Counted from the first letter of the stretch, positions 24,504 to 34,220 are shown. The stretch is DNA of 56,500 nucleotides from Flavihumibacter solisilvae (GCF_000814475.1 NZ_JSVC01000034.1:1-56500); one strand, 5' to 3'. Translations and numbers: made by a program. The notes: generated by a model not told the origin, from the letters alone.

Positions 24504-24989
24504 TCATTTAATTCTTTTCATTATATCCGTAAATTCTATCCCATCGAGGAAAGCTACTACATCCATTATTTTTCCGTTCCTCATTTTCATGTACCAGGAA
24601 TATGACGACCGGTAAGGCCTGTTGTCTAGAGCGATGGCTTCTCCGTCCCACAAGGCAATCACCATATCTTTATCAACAAATATATTCCGGACGGTTGGCT
24701 TGATTTTTACCTTCAGTTTATTATTCAGTGGAATAATAACTTTATCCAGGAATTCCTGCTTTGATCTGTAAACTTTTGAGTAAGGGGAGGAGCCGGTGAT
24801 TTCCCAATGCATGTCTTCAGCAAGCAGGTCAAAAAAATTGCCATTTCCGTCGTACCATGCCTGGAATGCTCTTGAAATAATTTCTTTGTTGGAAGCTTCT
24901 TCTTTGCTGTATTCCTGCGCGACTGCCGGCGTTGAAAAGATAATCATGGCAAATATTGTTTTTATATTTTTTGGGAAATCAAATTGCAT
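24504..24989 (-). CDS. secreted SnoaL/NTF2-like protein
   Basis: A 161-residue protein with a signal peptide ([16 protein letters not shown]) and an NTF2-like SnoaL fold: [29 protein letters not shown], followed by [17 protein letters not shown] and [15 protein letters not shown]. Family members are isomerases, cyclases or binding proteins with a hydrophobic pocket. It overlaps the end of the SDR gene by 11 bases and so is translationally coupled to it; the two may act on a related substrate in different compartments. Confidence 0.8.
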   Translation of the reverse strand: MQFDFPKNIKTIFAMIIFSTPAVAQEYSKEEASNKEIISRAFQAWYDGNGNFFDLLAEDMHWEITGSSPYSKVYRSKQEFLDKVIIPLNNKLKVKIKPTVRNIFVDKDMVIALWDGEAIALDNRPYRSSYSWYMKMRNGKIMDVVAFLDGIEFTDIMKRIK

Positions 24990-25788
24990 TTTCCCAGGCC
25001 TTTAACTGGTGATCTTTCAGCATATCCTCAATTGCTTTAGGAACAACATTTCTGAATTTTCCTTTGTCAGCAGGCACAATTTCGATCATCCGGTCAATCA
25101 TTTCTTTCGGATCCATTTTTCCTTCCGGAGTAGCGAAGAAGTCATCAAAACCTTTGCGGAGGTCAGCTCTCTTTGTGAAGTTTACTTCATCATCCAGCCA
25201 ACGGAACGGGTTGTCAGCCATGGTTTCGTTGTAGCCTGTATAGTAGGCACCCGGGTTGATCGTCTGAATTTTGATCCCGTATGCTGCAAGCTCCTGCTGT
25301 AAAGCTTCTGCCAGAGATTCCAATGCGTGTTTTGTTGATACATAGGTTCCCCAGTTCGCAGGGGTAAACAAGCCTCCCATCGAAGAGGTAAAGACTATTT
25401 TTCCTTTTTTGCCTTCCCTTACCCATTTCTGAACAACTCCCTGTGTAAGTACCAGTGGTAAAAAGACGTTCACTTCATAATTTTTTCTCACAATGTCAAC
25501 AGGGATTTCCCAAACCGGGCCTGCCTCTCCCATTCCTGCATTGTTCCAAAGAATATCAAAGTTCCATTTTAAGGCTTGTTTTATATCGTATTGATCAGTG
25601 AGGTCCAAACGTTCAACCCGTATTTTGTTTGACAGGCCTAAAGCCGCAACTTCTTCGCGCAGCGGTGTTACCTGTGATGACACGTGCGCAGTTGCGATGA
25701 TATTGTGCCCGTTTTTAGCCATTCCTATCGCAGCACCTTTTCCGAATCCTGAACCTGCACCTGTAATTAGAATTGTTTTCGTTTCCAT
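24979..25788 (-). CDS. short-chain dehydrogenase/reductase (SDR)
   Basis: A 269-residue classical SDR. The cofactor motif TGAGSGFGKG is near the N-terminus, NNAGMGEAGP follows, the catalytic Ser is in FTSSMGG, and the active-site pair is YVSTK (Tyr and Lys). A Rossmann-fold NAD(P)-dependent oxidoreductase; substrate not evident. It is coupled to the SnoaL-like gene and preceded 36 bases upstream by the GlcG/HbpS-like gene. Confidence 0.9.
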   Translation of the reverse strand: METKTILITGAGSGFGKGAAIGMAKNGHNIIATAHVSSQVTPLREEVAALGLSNKIRVERLDLTDQYDIKQALKWNFDILWNNAGMGEAGPVWEIPVDIVRKNYEVNVFLPLVLTQGVVQKWVREGKKGKIVFTSSMGGLFTPANWGTYVSTKHALESLAEALQQELAAYGIKIQTINPGAYYTGYNETMADNPFRWLDDEVNFTKRADLRKGFDDFFATPEGKMDPKEMIDRMIEIVPADKGKFRNVVPKAIEDMLKDHQLKAWENAI

Positions 25789-25824
25789 TGTTTTTTAATT
25801 ATTGAATTATGGTAATAAAATGTT

Positions 25825-26220
25825 TTACTTGATAAAACTCCCTGCATATGCGATCATTGAATCCTGCGGAACGGCGCCACCAGACACCCCGATATAGCCG
25901 ATAATTGCATTGCCATTCATGATTGGCCTGCCTCCCGGAAAGGCAACGAGTCCTCCATTGGTATTCTCTAACCCGTAAGCTGCAGCTTCAGGTTTCAGGA
26001 ACTCGCCTACTGTCTCTGAATTGGCACGGAATAACATGGATGTCTTTGCTTTTTGGATAGCGATATCAATCGATCCAAGGAAAGCATCATCCATCCTGAT
26101 AAAAGACTTGAGGTAGCCGGCTGTGTCCAGCACGACGATGTTTACCGGTATTTTTATTTCTTCGGCTTTTTCCCTGGCCTGTTGTATGACCATACTGGCC
26201 AGATGAAGCGTAATGCTCAT
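25825..26220 (-). CDS. GlcG/HbpS family heme-binding-like protein
   Basis: A 131-residue protein of the GlcG/HbpS family: VNIVVLDTAGYLKSFIRMDDAFLGSIDIAIQKAKTS, a central loop and the Gly-rich end GGRPIMNGNAIIGYIGVSGG. Related proteins bind heme or degradation products and occur beside oxidoreductases. No signal peptide. Part of the minus-strand five-gene run opposite the second sensor kinase. Confidence 0.85.
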   Translation of the reverse strand: MSITLHLASMVIQQAREKAEEIKIPVNIVVLDTAGYLKSFIRMDDAFLGSIDIAIQKAKTSMLFRANSETVGEFLKPEAAAYGLENTNGGLVAFPGGRPIMNGNAIIGYIGVSGGAVPQDSMIAYAGSFIK

Positions 26221-26337
26221 ATCAATTGTTTTAGTGTTGGATAAATTTGATGTTTGCAGTGATGTAAAATTCAGTCATCAGCACCAGTTGCATTTTATTG
26301 TTCTGTTCAACCTGTTTGACTGTTTAGTTCAATTTCT

Positions 26338-26898
26338 TCAGCCTGCTTCTAATGAAAGCATTGAAATATTACAAGCCGCCAGCAACCCATTGAAATCAGG
26401 CATCCCGTTATATTTTAATCCGTTTACAAAAAATGTCGGTGTGCCGGATACGCCGCTTCGCACCCCGCTTTCGAAGTCGCTGACAACTTTCATCAACCTT
26501 TTTTTATATTCAACCGGGTCGGTAAATAAACTGGTATCTATATCTAATTCCTCAGCAAACCTCAGCAGTGACGCGCGCGACAAGTACAATTGGTTTTCGA
26601 AAATAAGATCGTGCATATACCAGAACCTGTCCAGTTGTGCGGCCGCCTCAGTGACCACTGCCGCTTCCAGGGCTAATGGGTGCAGGTTCTGAAGCGGGTA
26701 ATGACGAAAGGCGAATTTCAACTGGTCGCCCATCACCTCCTGCAACATTTTTATCTCGGGATATACTTCAGCACAATGTGGACATTGAAAATCACCATAT
26801 TCAATAAGCGTAATTGTGGCAAACCCGTTGCCGCTAATATGGTCCCTGGAAGAATCAAGTTCTGGTTGTAACATGTAGTATGGTTTTAGTTGCTTCAA
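26338..26898 (-). CDS. DsbA-like thiol-disulfide oxidoreductase
   Basis: A 186-residue thioredoxin-fold protein with active site Cys39-Pro-His-Cys42 (FQCPHCAEVYPE), an inserted helical domain and the cis-Pro loop SGTPTFFVNG. No signal peptide, so unlike periplasmic DsbA it should be cytoplasmic. CPHC indicates an oxidising or isomerising character. First gene of the minus-strand run; the 99-base gap to the divergent kinase gene must hold both promoters. Confidence 0.88.
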   Translation of the reverse strand: MKQLKPYYMLQPELDSSRDHISGNGFATITLIEYGDFQCPHCAEVYPEIKMLQEVMGDQLKFAFRHYPLQNLHPLALEAAVVTEAAAQLDRFWYMHDLIFENQLYLSRASLLRFAEELDIDTSLFTDPVEYKKRLMKVVSDFESGVRSGVSGTPTFFVNGLKYNGMPDFNGLLAACNISMLSLEAG

Positions 26899-26951
26899 AT
26901 TTCAACCAGTAGGCATCTGCTAAAAATGGATAAACCATGACAACAGATATA

Positions 26952-26959
26952 TATCTTTG
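26952..26959 (+). promoter_or_regulatory. candidate -7 element TATCTTTG for the second sensor kinase
   Basis: TATCTTTG matches the Bacteroidota -7 consensus TAnnTTTG and lies 39 bases before the kinase ATG. No clear -33 TTTG is seen upstream, so support is partial. Confidence 0.4.
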
Positions 26960-26997
26960 GAATCGTCACTTCGTTTGATCATCTCGATTTTTTGACC

Positions 26998-29382
26998 ATG
27001 GGAAAGAAAAGTTTGATTGGGGGTGTCCTTGTATTGTTAAGTCTTGCGTTGTTTGCTCAACGAGGGGCGTCGCCATTGGATGATTTGACCTGGCTGAATG
27101 AGATCCCCGCTTCCAAAAGAAGCCGTGCCGAAGTGCATAGGCTCATCGATTTAAGCAAACAGCACATTAATAAGCCTGGCGAGAACAAAGCCGACCTGGA
27201 CAAAGCCTGGGAACTGGCCAGCCAGGCCAAACGATTGAGCCATTACCTGCACTATGAAGCTGGCTACCAGGAGACGCTGCAGGCCATGTGCATGACGCAG
27301 GTGGAAAGAGGTAATAGCAGGGCTGCCTGGCAGTTGATAGAACAGGCACAGGATTCCACAAAGGTGGAAATGCTGCTGGCGATGCAGGGATATTATTTTT
27401 TCGGCGGGCAGTTGACCAAGAGTCTTGATAGTTCCATCATATGTCTGGAAAAAGCATCCATGATCGCGAAATCGCAAGGATATGCCCCGCTTGAATTTAA
27501 TGTGAGAAGTTTTCTTGCGGCCCGTTACATCATGGCAAGGAACCTCTCAGAATTTACAGAACATAATTCGCGTTCCTTCCAACTCCAAAAAAGCGTTTCT
27601 CAGAAAGCGCTCCTTGATCACTACGTGCGGACAGCCCAGAGTTTTTACCAGGTGGGAATGTATAAAGATGCACTTGATTATGCTTTAAGTGGGTTGAGAC
27701 TGTCGGAGGAAAACACCCACTTGAAGGCCGACTTCGGTGCCGGCTCGCTCTATAATTTGCTTGGGATCATTTATTACCGTGAAAAACAATATGATAAAGC
27801 CGTCGAGGTACATAAAAGAGCCTGGGAAATCTTTAAAGCGGGTGGTGATACACAAAGAACGTGGTTAGTGTGCGAGTCGCTGGTGATTGACTATGTTCGC
27901 ATGGTTGAACCAGCCAAGGCGTTGCAAATTATTGAGCGAACGGAGAAAGAAATTGGCTTTGCCAATGTAAGAGATGAAGTTGACTACCTGCGAATCCTGG
28001 GCAATTATTATCAGAGAACCGGGCAGGTCACTCTTACCGGGCAAACCAATGACAGATTAGTTGACCTCGTAGAAAAAAACGGGATTGTGGACCAGCACAT
28101 TTATAATCTGATCGGCAACTTTTATATACAAAGCAAGGAATTCATTAAGGCTCGCCATTACCTCGTGAAAGCGATGGAGCTGCCTCAGACCCCGCCCCAA
28201 TTCAGAGCCTCCATTCATCGCACTCTATACACGCTGGATTCCACTACCGGCAATTATCTGTCCGCAATTCAACACTTGCGCAAAGGGCAGCAACTTGACG
28301 ACTCGATGAAGAGTCTTGACAAAGAAAAACAAATACAGGATTTGCTGGTACAATACGAATCGGAAAAAAAGGACCGGGATCTCCGGCTTAAAGAACAGTC
28401 TTTCACGCTTCTCGCCCGGCAAAGTGAACTGCGTCAAAAGGACCTGGACCAGGCGCGTCTCGAACTGGCCTACGAAACCCAGGCCAAACAACAGCAGCTC
28501 CAGCTCGCCAGCATGGAGGCAAAGGCAAAAGACAGGAGCATCCTGCTGCATCGCAACAGTCTCCAGCAAGCGAAGACAACACGCAACCTCACCATTGCCG
28601 GGGCAGTGTTGTTGCTCATTATCCTGCTGCTCGTAGTCAATAGCTATCGCCTGAAAAAAGCAGCCAGCCTGGAGTTGAACAAGAAGAACAGCAAACTCGA
28701 GAGCCTGGTCAACGAGAAAGAACTGCTGCTCCGGGAAGTGCACCACCGGGTGAAAAATAACCTGCAGATGGTCGTTAGCCTGTTGGAATTGCAGGCCGAC
28801 GACCTGAGCAGTGATGCGCTGGTCGCTATCCAGGCCAGCCAGAATCGCATCTATGCCACTTCCCTGCTTCATCAGAAGCTTTACCAGGATGATACCATTT
28901 CCTCGGTCAATATGAGGAGCTATCTTCCCGAACTGGTAGGTTACCTGAAACAAGCCTTTAACCTGCGAAACGAAATTGAATTTGTTACCGATATCGACAA
29001 TGTCGACCTGGATGTATCCCAGGCCGTTCCCATTGGACTGATCGTGAATGAAACGATCACCAATTCGATCAAGTATGCGTTCAGGGGCAGTTACGAGCAT
29101 GCCCGTATCAGTGTTTCATTAAAAATTTATGAAAATGAAACAGCCGTGCTGGATATTGTCGACAATGGGATTGGGCTACCCGATTGTAATGAAAGCAGGA
29201 CCACCGGCCTGGGTTTGACATTGGTAAAGGGGCTTGCAGGTGATATAGATGGCGAACCCAGTATCGAGTCAGTGAATGGAACAAAGATTTCTATCCGGTT
29301 TAAGGCAATGTCGCCACTGTCGGCTATAAACAATCAATTAAAACGTTCAAACTTCAACCATACCGCAACGCAGTTTTCTTGA
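26998..29382 (+). CDS. TPR sensor histidine kinase (HisKA_2 type), orphan
   Basis: A 794-residue sensor kinase, same architecture as the one at 14373. A signal peptide (KSLIGGVLVLLSLALFAQ), periplasmic TPR-like helices (for example LYNLLGIIYYREKQYDKAVEVH), a long coiled coil, one membrane helix (NLTIAGAVLLLIILLLVV), a HisKA_2 domain with EVHHRVKNNL (His582/583) and HATPase (VNETITNSIKYAF, DNGIGLP) are seen. No response regulator is adjacent: downstream is a convergent AraC gene overlapping by 29 bases. It is divergent from the DsbA-SDR-DUF1348 operon, its likeliest target pathway. Confidence 0.88.
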   Translation: MGKKSLIGGVLVLLSLALFAQRGASPLDDLTWLNEIPASKRSRAEVHRLIDLSKQHINKPGENKADLDKAWELASQAKRLSHYLHYEAGYQETLQAMCMTQVERGNSRAAWQLIEQAQDSTKVEMLLAMQGYYFFGGQLTKSLDSSIICLEKASMIAKSQGYAPLEFNVRSFLAARYIMARNLSEFTEHNSRSFQLQKSVSQKALLDHYVRTAQSFYQVGMYKDALDYALSGLRLSEENTHLKADFGAGSLYNLLGIIYYREKQYDKAVEVHKRAWEIFKAGGDTQRTWLVCESLVIDYVRMVEPAKALQIIERTEKEIGFANVRDEVDYLRILGNYYQRTGQVTLTGQTNDRLVDLVEKNGIVDQHIYNLIGNFYIQSKEFIKARHYLVKAMELPQTPPQFRASIHRTLYTLDSTTGNYLSAIQHLRKGQQLDDSMKSLDKEKQIQDLLVQYESEKKDRDLRLKEQSFTLLARQSELRQKDLDQARLELAYETQAKQQQLQLASMEAKAKDRSILLHRNSLQQAKTTRNLTIAGAVLLLIILLLVVNSYRLKKAASLELNKKNSKLESLVNEKELLLREVHHRVKNNLQMVVSLLELQADDLSSDALVAIQASQNRIYATSLLHQKLYQDDTISSVNMRSYLPELVGYLKQAFNLRNEIEFVTDIDNVDLDVSQAVPIGLIVNETITNSIKYAFRGSYEHARISVSLKIYENETAVLDIVDNGIGLPDCNESRTTGLGLTLVKGLAGDIDGEPSIESVNGTKISIRFKAMSPLSAINNQLKRSNFNHTATQFS

Positions 29383-30205
29383 ATTCAGTAAAATTGATGC
29401 CGGAACTTACTTTGAAAAATTTACTGAAATGCGACGGGTCGGGAAATCCTAATGTATAAGAGATTTCTTTCAGGCTACTGTCATTAAATATTGCTCTCCG
29501 TTTGGCTTCGAGGATGATACGCTGTTGAATATGGTAGCTGGCCGGGAACCCGGATATACACTTGATGACCTTATTCAGGTAGCCGGGTGTAATATTCATT
29601 ATATCGGCATAATCTTTTACCATTCTTTTGTCTATGTAATGTTTTTCCAGCAACCCAAAAAAGCCATTAGCGATCCGGTCATCATTTCCGGCCTCATCTT
29701 TTTTCAACTGGCACTGCCGGCCAAGGTAGATCAGGAATATTCGTAAAAAACTGGAGATAGCCTCGGCGCGTGACTCGTGGTAGTTTGCATGCTCGTACAA
29801 CATCTTTTCTGCAATACTGTCGAGGAACATATCCATACCAGGATCTATGCGGATCAAAGGAAGTGCCTGGTAAAGGTTGGATAATAAAGTATGACTGAGT
29901 CCATTCGAACCTTTCTCAAAAAGCATAAGGAATTCACGCTCAAAGTCAACCAGGTAGCCACTGACAGGCTCGTCGAGCGTAATGTGCAACGCCTGTCCCG
30001 GTTTAATAAAATAAAGTGAATTATTCTCTATAAAGAACCGGTCCAGGTCAATCTTTATTTCTCCTTTTCCATCCTGGATCCATAAAATCACATACTTATT
30101 TTGGAACAGCGTAAGCTGGCCAGCCTCGCTTTGGAGCCGGTGGATCTCAAATTGAGCTGCACCATTAGTACTCCGCACATTTTTAATGCTACGAATTATT
30201 TCCAT
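29354..30205 (-). CDS. AraC-family transcriptional regulator
   Basis: A 283-residue regulator starting at MEIIRSIKNV (30205; an upstream in-frame start is less likely because it runs into the divergent lipoprotein's promoter area). The N-terminal cupin-like effector domain has YFIKPGQALHI. The C-terminal double HTH reads VKDYADIMNITPGYLNKVIK and KEISYTLGFPDPSHFSKFFK. It is divergent from a lipoprotein gene 111 bases away, a probable target. Its 3' end overlaps the sensor kinase 3' end by 29 bases. Confidence 0.88.
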   Translation of the reverse strand: MEIIRSIKNVRSTNGAAQFEIHRLQSEAGQLTLFQNKYVILWIQDGKGEIKIDLDRFFIENNSLYFIKPGQALHITLDEPVSGYLVDFEREFLMLFEKGSNGLSHTLLSNLYQALPLIRIDPGMDMFLDSIAEKMLYEHANYHESRAEAISSFLRIFLIYLGRQCQLKKDEAGNDDRIANGFFGLLEKHYIDKRMVKDYADIMNITPGYLNKVIKCISGFPASYHIQQRIILEAKRRAIFNDSSLKEISYTLGFPDPSHFSKFFKVSSGINFTEFKKTALRYG

Positions 30206-30315
30206 TGCAGGTGATCTTTGTTTATTGCAAAAATCAGCGCTGCATAAACGACGTGTTTGATATTTGGATTCTGTTTCTTTGTCTATTTTGTGCATTACTT
30301 CCTAAACCCCCGACT

Positions 30316-30921
30316 ATGAAATTTCGTCTGTTAGTAGCCGTTGCCTCCGCATGTGCCTTTTTATCCTGCCAGAAAACCATTAATGAAAACTTTGAACAGC
30401 CCTCTTCCCAGGACCTGTTAGGGACATATGATTTTGTGGAAATGAATATGAATGAAACCATTATCCAGACAGATACGATTAGTGGAATCATCAGTAAAGC
30501 AACCAACATAGATACGCTGTTGACTGAGAATAACACCGGCACACTCCAGGTTACGGCTGATAAGTTCATCCTGGCGAATTTTAATTATACTGGCTTCACG
30601 TACACCAAATACATTTACGAAGTACAAGGTCAGCTGCCACAGATCGAAGAAATTATTGAACCATTTGGCCTGGGAGATCCTATCAGTTACCCGTGCGATT
30701 ATACCAGGTTAGGCCGGGATTCAATTTCATTAACGAATATCCAGGAAGTCGAAGATGGGTCTGTCAGTCCTGGCATGGAATCTAATCACTACCGCTTCTC
30801 AGGAGATACGCTGATCCTCACCTTCCAGGAGAAGGAGATCAGGTATTATGCTGACGATGACAGGAAAGGATCGTATGATGAGACTTTCACCAAACGCCTG
30901 AAGTTCAAAAGGAAGAAATGA
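30316..30921 (+). CDS. lipoprotein of unknown function
   Basis: A 201-residue lipoprotein. The start at 30316 gives MKFRLLVAVASACAFLSCQ with a good lipobox (Cys19); the frame extends further upstream but without a signal. The mature part is beta-rich and acidic (GTYDFVEMNMNETI, LGDPISYPCDYTRLGRDSI) and resembles lipocalin-like lipoproteins of the phylum, a weak assignment. Divergent from the AraC regulator, followed 76 bases later by the GH2 enzyme. Confidence 0.7.
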   Translation: MKFRLLVAVASACAFLSCQKTINENFEQPSSQDLLGTYDFVEMNMNETIIQTDTISGIISKATNIDTLLTENNTGTLQVTADKFILANFNYTGFTYTKYIYEVQGQLPQIEEIIEPFGLGDPISYPCDYTRLGRDSISLTNIQEVEDGSVSPGMESNHYRFSGDTLILTFQEKEIRYYADDDRKGSYDETFTKRLKFKRKK

Positions 30922-30997
30922 GGTTGCGGGTAAAATAACATCGGCTTTTGTCAAAAATGAAATGGTACCGAAGTGCTACCGGGCGATAAATTTGGCT

Positions 30998-33547
30998 ATG
31001 CATTTCAATAAGTTTCATTCTGCCTGTTCGTTGCTGATCCTGGCATTTATAACTACAGTTTCTAGCAATGTGTTTTCGCAAAGCCACCCCATCAAAAGAA
31101 TGGGATCGCTGAATACAGTTTCGTTTGATGACGCCTGGCTGTTTGCGCGATTTGGATTGCAAGCCGATGGTACGAGAAAAGAGGAACCTGCAGGACTGGA
31201 GTCCGGTAGTTTCAATGATGCAGCATGGCAGAAGCTCAGTCTTCCGCACGACTGGGCGATCACCGGTCCGTTCAGGATAGAACTGGATGGGGGTACCGGT
31301 AAGTTGCCCTGGAAGGGAATTGGCTGGTACAGGAAACATTTTACCATCCCTGCAGCTGACGCCAATAAAAAGATCTTTATTGATTTTGACGGGGCGATGG
31401 CCAATGCTAAGATCTGGCTTAATGGGAGATATGTAGGTACATGGCCTTACGGGTATACTTCTTTTCGGATGGACCTGTCGCCTTATATTCAACCAGGAAA
31501 GGAAAATGTACTGGCAGTACGACTTGACACTGAGCAGTGGGATTCACGCTGGTATCCCGGCGCCGGCATTTACCGTCATGTCTGGCTGGTTAAAACTGAT
31601 CCCGTTCATGTGGATCATTGGGGCACTTATATCACAACACCTCGTATTACGGAAGCCAGCGCCGATGTAAACATCGCTGTAACTGTCCGCAACCATTCAA
31701 AAAAAGACGCACGCGCAACCGTTCGTACTGAATTGTATGAGTTGGATGCCGCCAATAAACCAACAGTTAAGGTTGCCGAAATGAAAGCGACCGTAACAGA
31801 TCTCCGGGCAGGTGAACAGAAAGTTATCGAATCACAGTCCACTGTCAATCATCCTAAACGTTGGGACATTGAAACTCCCAACAGGTATGTTGCAAAAACG
31901 ACCATCAGCATAGGCGGCCGCGTTATTGATACCTACCATACTCCTTTTGGCATCCGCACACTTGAGTTTACGGCCCGTAACGGGTTTTTATTAAACGGGA
32001 AACGGGTTCAGATAAAAGGCACCTGTAATCACCATGATCTTGGCGCCTTGGGTGCAGCTTTTAACCTGAGCGCTTTGACCCGGCAATTGAAGATGCTGAA
32101 AGAAATGGGTTGTAACTCCTTGCGGACTTCCCACAATCCGCCTGCCCCCGAATTATTGGAACTGGCTGATAAAATGGGATTCCTGGTGTGGGATGAAGCT
32201 TTCGATGCCTGGAAAAAAGGGAAGCGGAAAAATGACTACAATCAATTGTTTGATCAATGGCATGAAAAAGATTTAACTGCGCTCGTGTACCGCGATCGCA
32301 ACCATCCTTCGGTATTCATCTGGTCAATCGGAAATGAAGTGATGGAACAGCAGGATGTGGCCCTCACCAAACACCTGGTGGATCTTGTGTACAAGGCAGA
32401 CCCGACACGTCCTGTTTCTAACGGGTATAATGATCCTGATGGTGGGCGTAACTCAGGGGCTGCAGTGGCGCTTGATATAATGGGCGTGAATTATTTTTTC
32501 GGCCAGCAACGCAAATGGGATGCCGATCCCCGTTATGCCAACAAGCCCACTCTCGGTAGTGAAACATCTTCCTGTGTTTCTTCGCGCGGTGAATATTTCT
32601 TCGGGACTGACGAATACAAAAACTGGCAGATCTCTTCTTATGATTATGCAAAGCCAGGCTGGGGCTGTTCGCCTGATGAGCAATTCAGGACCAATGCCAG
32701 GTATCCGCACCTGTTAGGTGAATATGTGTGGACGGGCTTCGACTATCTAGGAGAACCCACTCCTTACAATTCGGATGAAACCAACCTGCTAAACTTCAGG
32801 ACTGATCCCAATAAAAAAGCGGAACTGGAAAGACAACTGGAACTCATCCGGAAAAATAACCCGCCGTCGAGAAGCAGTTACTTTGGCATTATTGACCTGG
32901 CCGGGTTCCCGAAAGACCGCTTTTACAGTTACCAGTCGCACTGGCGCCCTGAGTTGCCTGTCGCACATATATTTCCGCACTGGAACTGGCCCGAAAGGAT
33001 CGACTCCATCACACCGGTGCATGTATACACTTCAGGAGATGAAGCTGAATTGTTTTTAAATGGTGTAAGTATGGGGCGGAAAGCCAAATCGGCAGGGAAA
33101 GATTATCGCCTGGTTTGGGATAGTGTAAGATATCAACCAGGGCAACTGAAAGTGATTTGTTATAAAGACGGAAAACAATGGGCAACCGATGAGGTGCGGA
33201 CAACCGGTGAAATGAAGAAACTTGAAATGTCGCCTGACCGTACTGTTATCAAAGCAGGTGAAGATGAGCTGTGTTTTATCACGGTGAAAGTGACTGACAA
33301 AGATGGCCTGATGGTGCCTCGTTCCCATCCAGTTATTCATTTCTCAGTTGAAGGGGCAGGGGAGATAGTTGCCACAGACAATGGTGATGCAACCAGTTTT
33401 GTGCCCTTTCAAAGCCATGATCGCCCGGCTTACAACGGGATGGCATTACTGATCATAAAAGCTAAGAAAGGAGTGAAAGGAAAGGTCGTTGTTAAAGCTT
33501 CTTCGGATGCGTTAATGACGGGGCAGACCGTTGTTACAGTACAATAA
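30998..33547 (+). CDS. exported glycoside hydrolase family 2 beta-galactosidase-like
   Basis: An 849-residue GH2 enzyme. The start at 30998 gives a signal peptide (LLILAFITTVSSNVFSQ). Domain order: N-terminal sugar-binding jelly roll (about 45-215, LPHDWAITGPF, WLNGRYVGTWPYGYTSF), an immunoglobulin-like domain, the TIM barrel (about 320-630), and C-terminal domains of the kind seen in secreted Bacteroidota beta-galactosidases. The acid/base Glu447 is in WSIGNEV and the likely nucleophile Glu522 in GSETSS. RTSHNPP is a typical substrate-site motif. No SusC/SusD pair is nearby, so this is not a complete utilisation locus. Confidence 0.88.
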   Translation: MHFNKFHSACSLLILAFITTVSSNVFSQSHPIKRMGSLNTVSFDDAWLFARFGLQADGTRKEEPAGLESGSFNDAAWQKLSLPHDWAITGPFRIELDGGTGKLPWKGIGWYRKHFTIPAADANKKIFIDFDGAMANAKIWLNGRYVGTWPYGYTSFRMDLSPYIQPGKENVLAVRLDTEQWDSRWYPGAGIYRHVWLVKTDPVHVDHWGTYITTPRITEASADVNIAVTVRNHSKKDARATVRTELYELDAANKPTVKVAEMKATVTDLRAGEQKVIESQSTVNHPKRWDIETPNRYVAKTTISIGGRVIDTYHTPFGIRTLEFTARNGFLLNGKRVQIKGTCNHHDLGALGAAFNLSALTRQLKMLKEMGCNSLRTSHNPPAPELLELADKMGFLVWDEAFDAWKKGKRKNDYNQLFDQWHEKDLTALVYRDRNHPSVFIWSIGNEVMEQQDVALTKHLVDLVYKADPTRPVSNGYNDPDGGRNSGAAVALDIMGVNYFFGQQRKWDADPRYANKPTLGSETSSCVSSRGEYFFGTDEYKNWQISSYDYAKPGWGCSPDEQFRTNARYPHLLGEYVWTGFDYLGEPTPYNSDETNLLNFRTDPNKKAELERQLELIRKNNPPSRSSYFGIIDLAGFPKDRFYSYQSHWRPELPVAHIFPHWNWPERIDSITPVHVYTSGDEAELFLNGVSMGRKAKSAGKDYRLVWDSVRYQPGQLKVICYKDGKQWATDEVRTTGEMKKLEMSPDRTVIKAGEDELCFITVKVTDKDGLMVPRSHPVIHFSVEGAGEIVATDNGDATSFVPFQSHDRPAYNGMALLIIKAKKGVKGKVVVKASSDALMTGQTVVTVQ

Positions 33548-33586
33548 CCGGAAGACGGAATTCTAAAGAAAAATGACAAAAGCGTT

Positions 33587-34031
33587 TTATTCCGATTCCA
33601 CTCCATAGAATTTCAGCCCGTCCTTTACTTTTACAAATTCAAAAGTATGCGTCTGTTCGCTATACCAGGCACCGAAATCTATATTGGTTTTAAATGATAC
33701 TTCATAAATAACCAGGTTTCCTGGTTTTGTCAGGCGGAAGTGAGTGGGCTGGATGTCTCCCTCATAGTTGCTTGCTCCCAGTTCGTATCTCCCTTTCCGG
33801 ATATTGTCCCATAGTTCGCTGCTCGGCTACCTGCACCGATGTTCCTTTATCGACAGTAACAGGAAGCACCTTGCAACCGTTATGTCGTCATTTTCCCGGA
33901 TTGCCTTTTCCTTATAGCCAGCGGCGGCTGATATTCGTTTCAATATTGGTCCAGTTGATGGGGGATTGCTGTGCATAGGTGTTAGTCGAAACAAGTAGGA
34001 TAATAGCAACGATTCGGATAAGGTATTTCAT
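33587..34031 (-). pseudogene. chimeric remnant: macroglobulin 5' end fused to tail of the 48002-type gene
   Basis: Three homologous pieces lie on the minus strand. 34031 to about 33863 repeats the start of the alpha-2-macroglobulin at 47948 (TYAQQSPINWTNIET, then a short deletion and frameshift, then YKEKAIRENDD.TVARCF). About 33862-33828 matches a mid-protein piece (VTVDKGTSVQ). The rest to 33587 matches the C-terminus of the 48002-49144 protein (about 78 codons, SELWDN to KFYGVES) with an open frame. The first junction falls on a shared AGGTGC, which suggests microhomology-mediated deletion. Even the leader before the start codon is conserved. Confidence 0.85.
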
Positions 34032-34220
34032 TCCGGTAGGGGTAAAGGTTAGTTGTGCGCAGCTAATATAAAATATCTTTATGCTAAAATCCCTGATTTG
34101 CAATGCTCTCATGAAATAATCAGGTGGATAACTTATGCAGAGCTCTGAACTCTTATCTTGCGGAACATTTAACCCTGCCCTGAAATTGATATATTGGATA
34201 TTATTTCTATTTATTGCCCG

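Noticed and set aside
28225-29100. Long minus-strand frame of 291 codons
   Set aside because: It is antisense to the kinase domain of the second sensor kinase, whose motifs are unmistakable; the antisense product has no recognisable domain.
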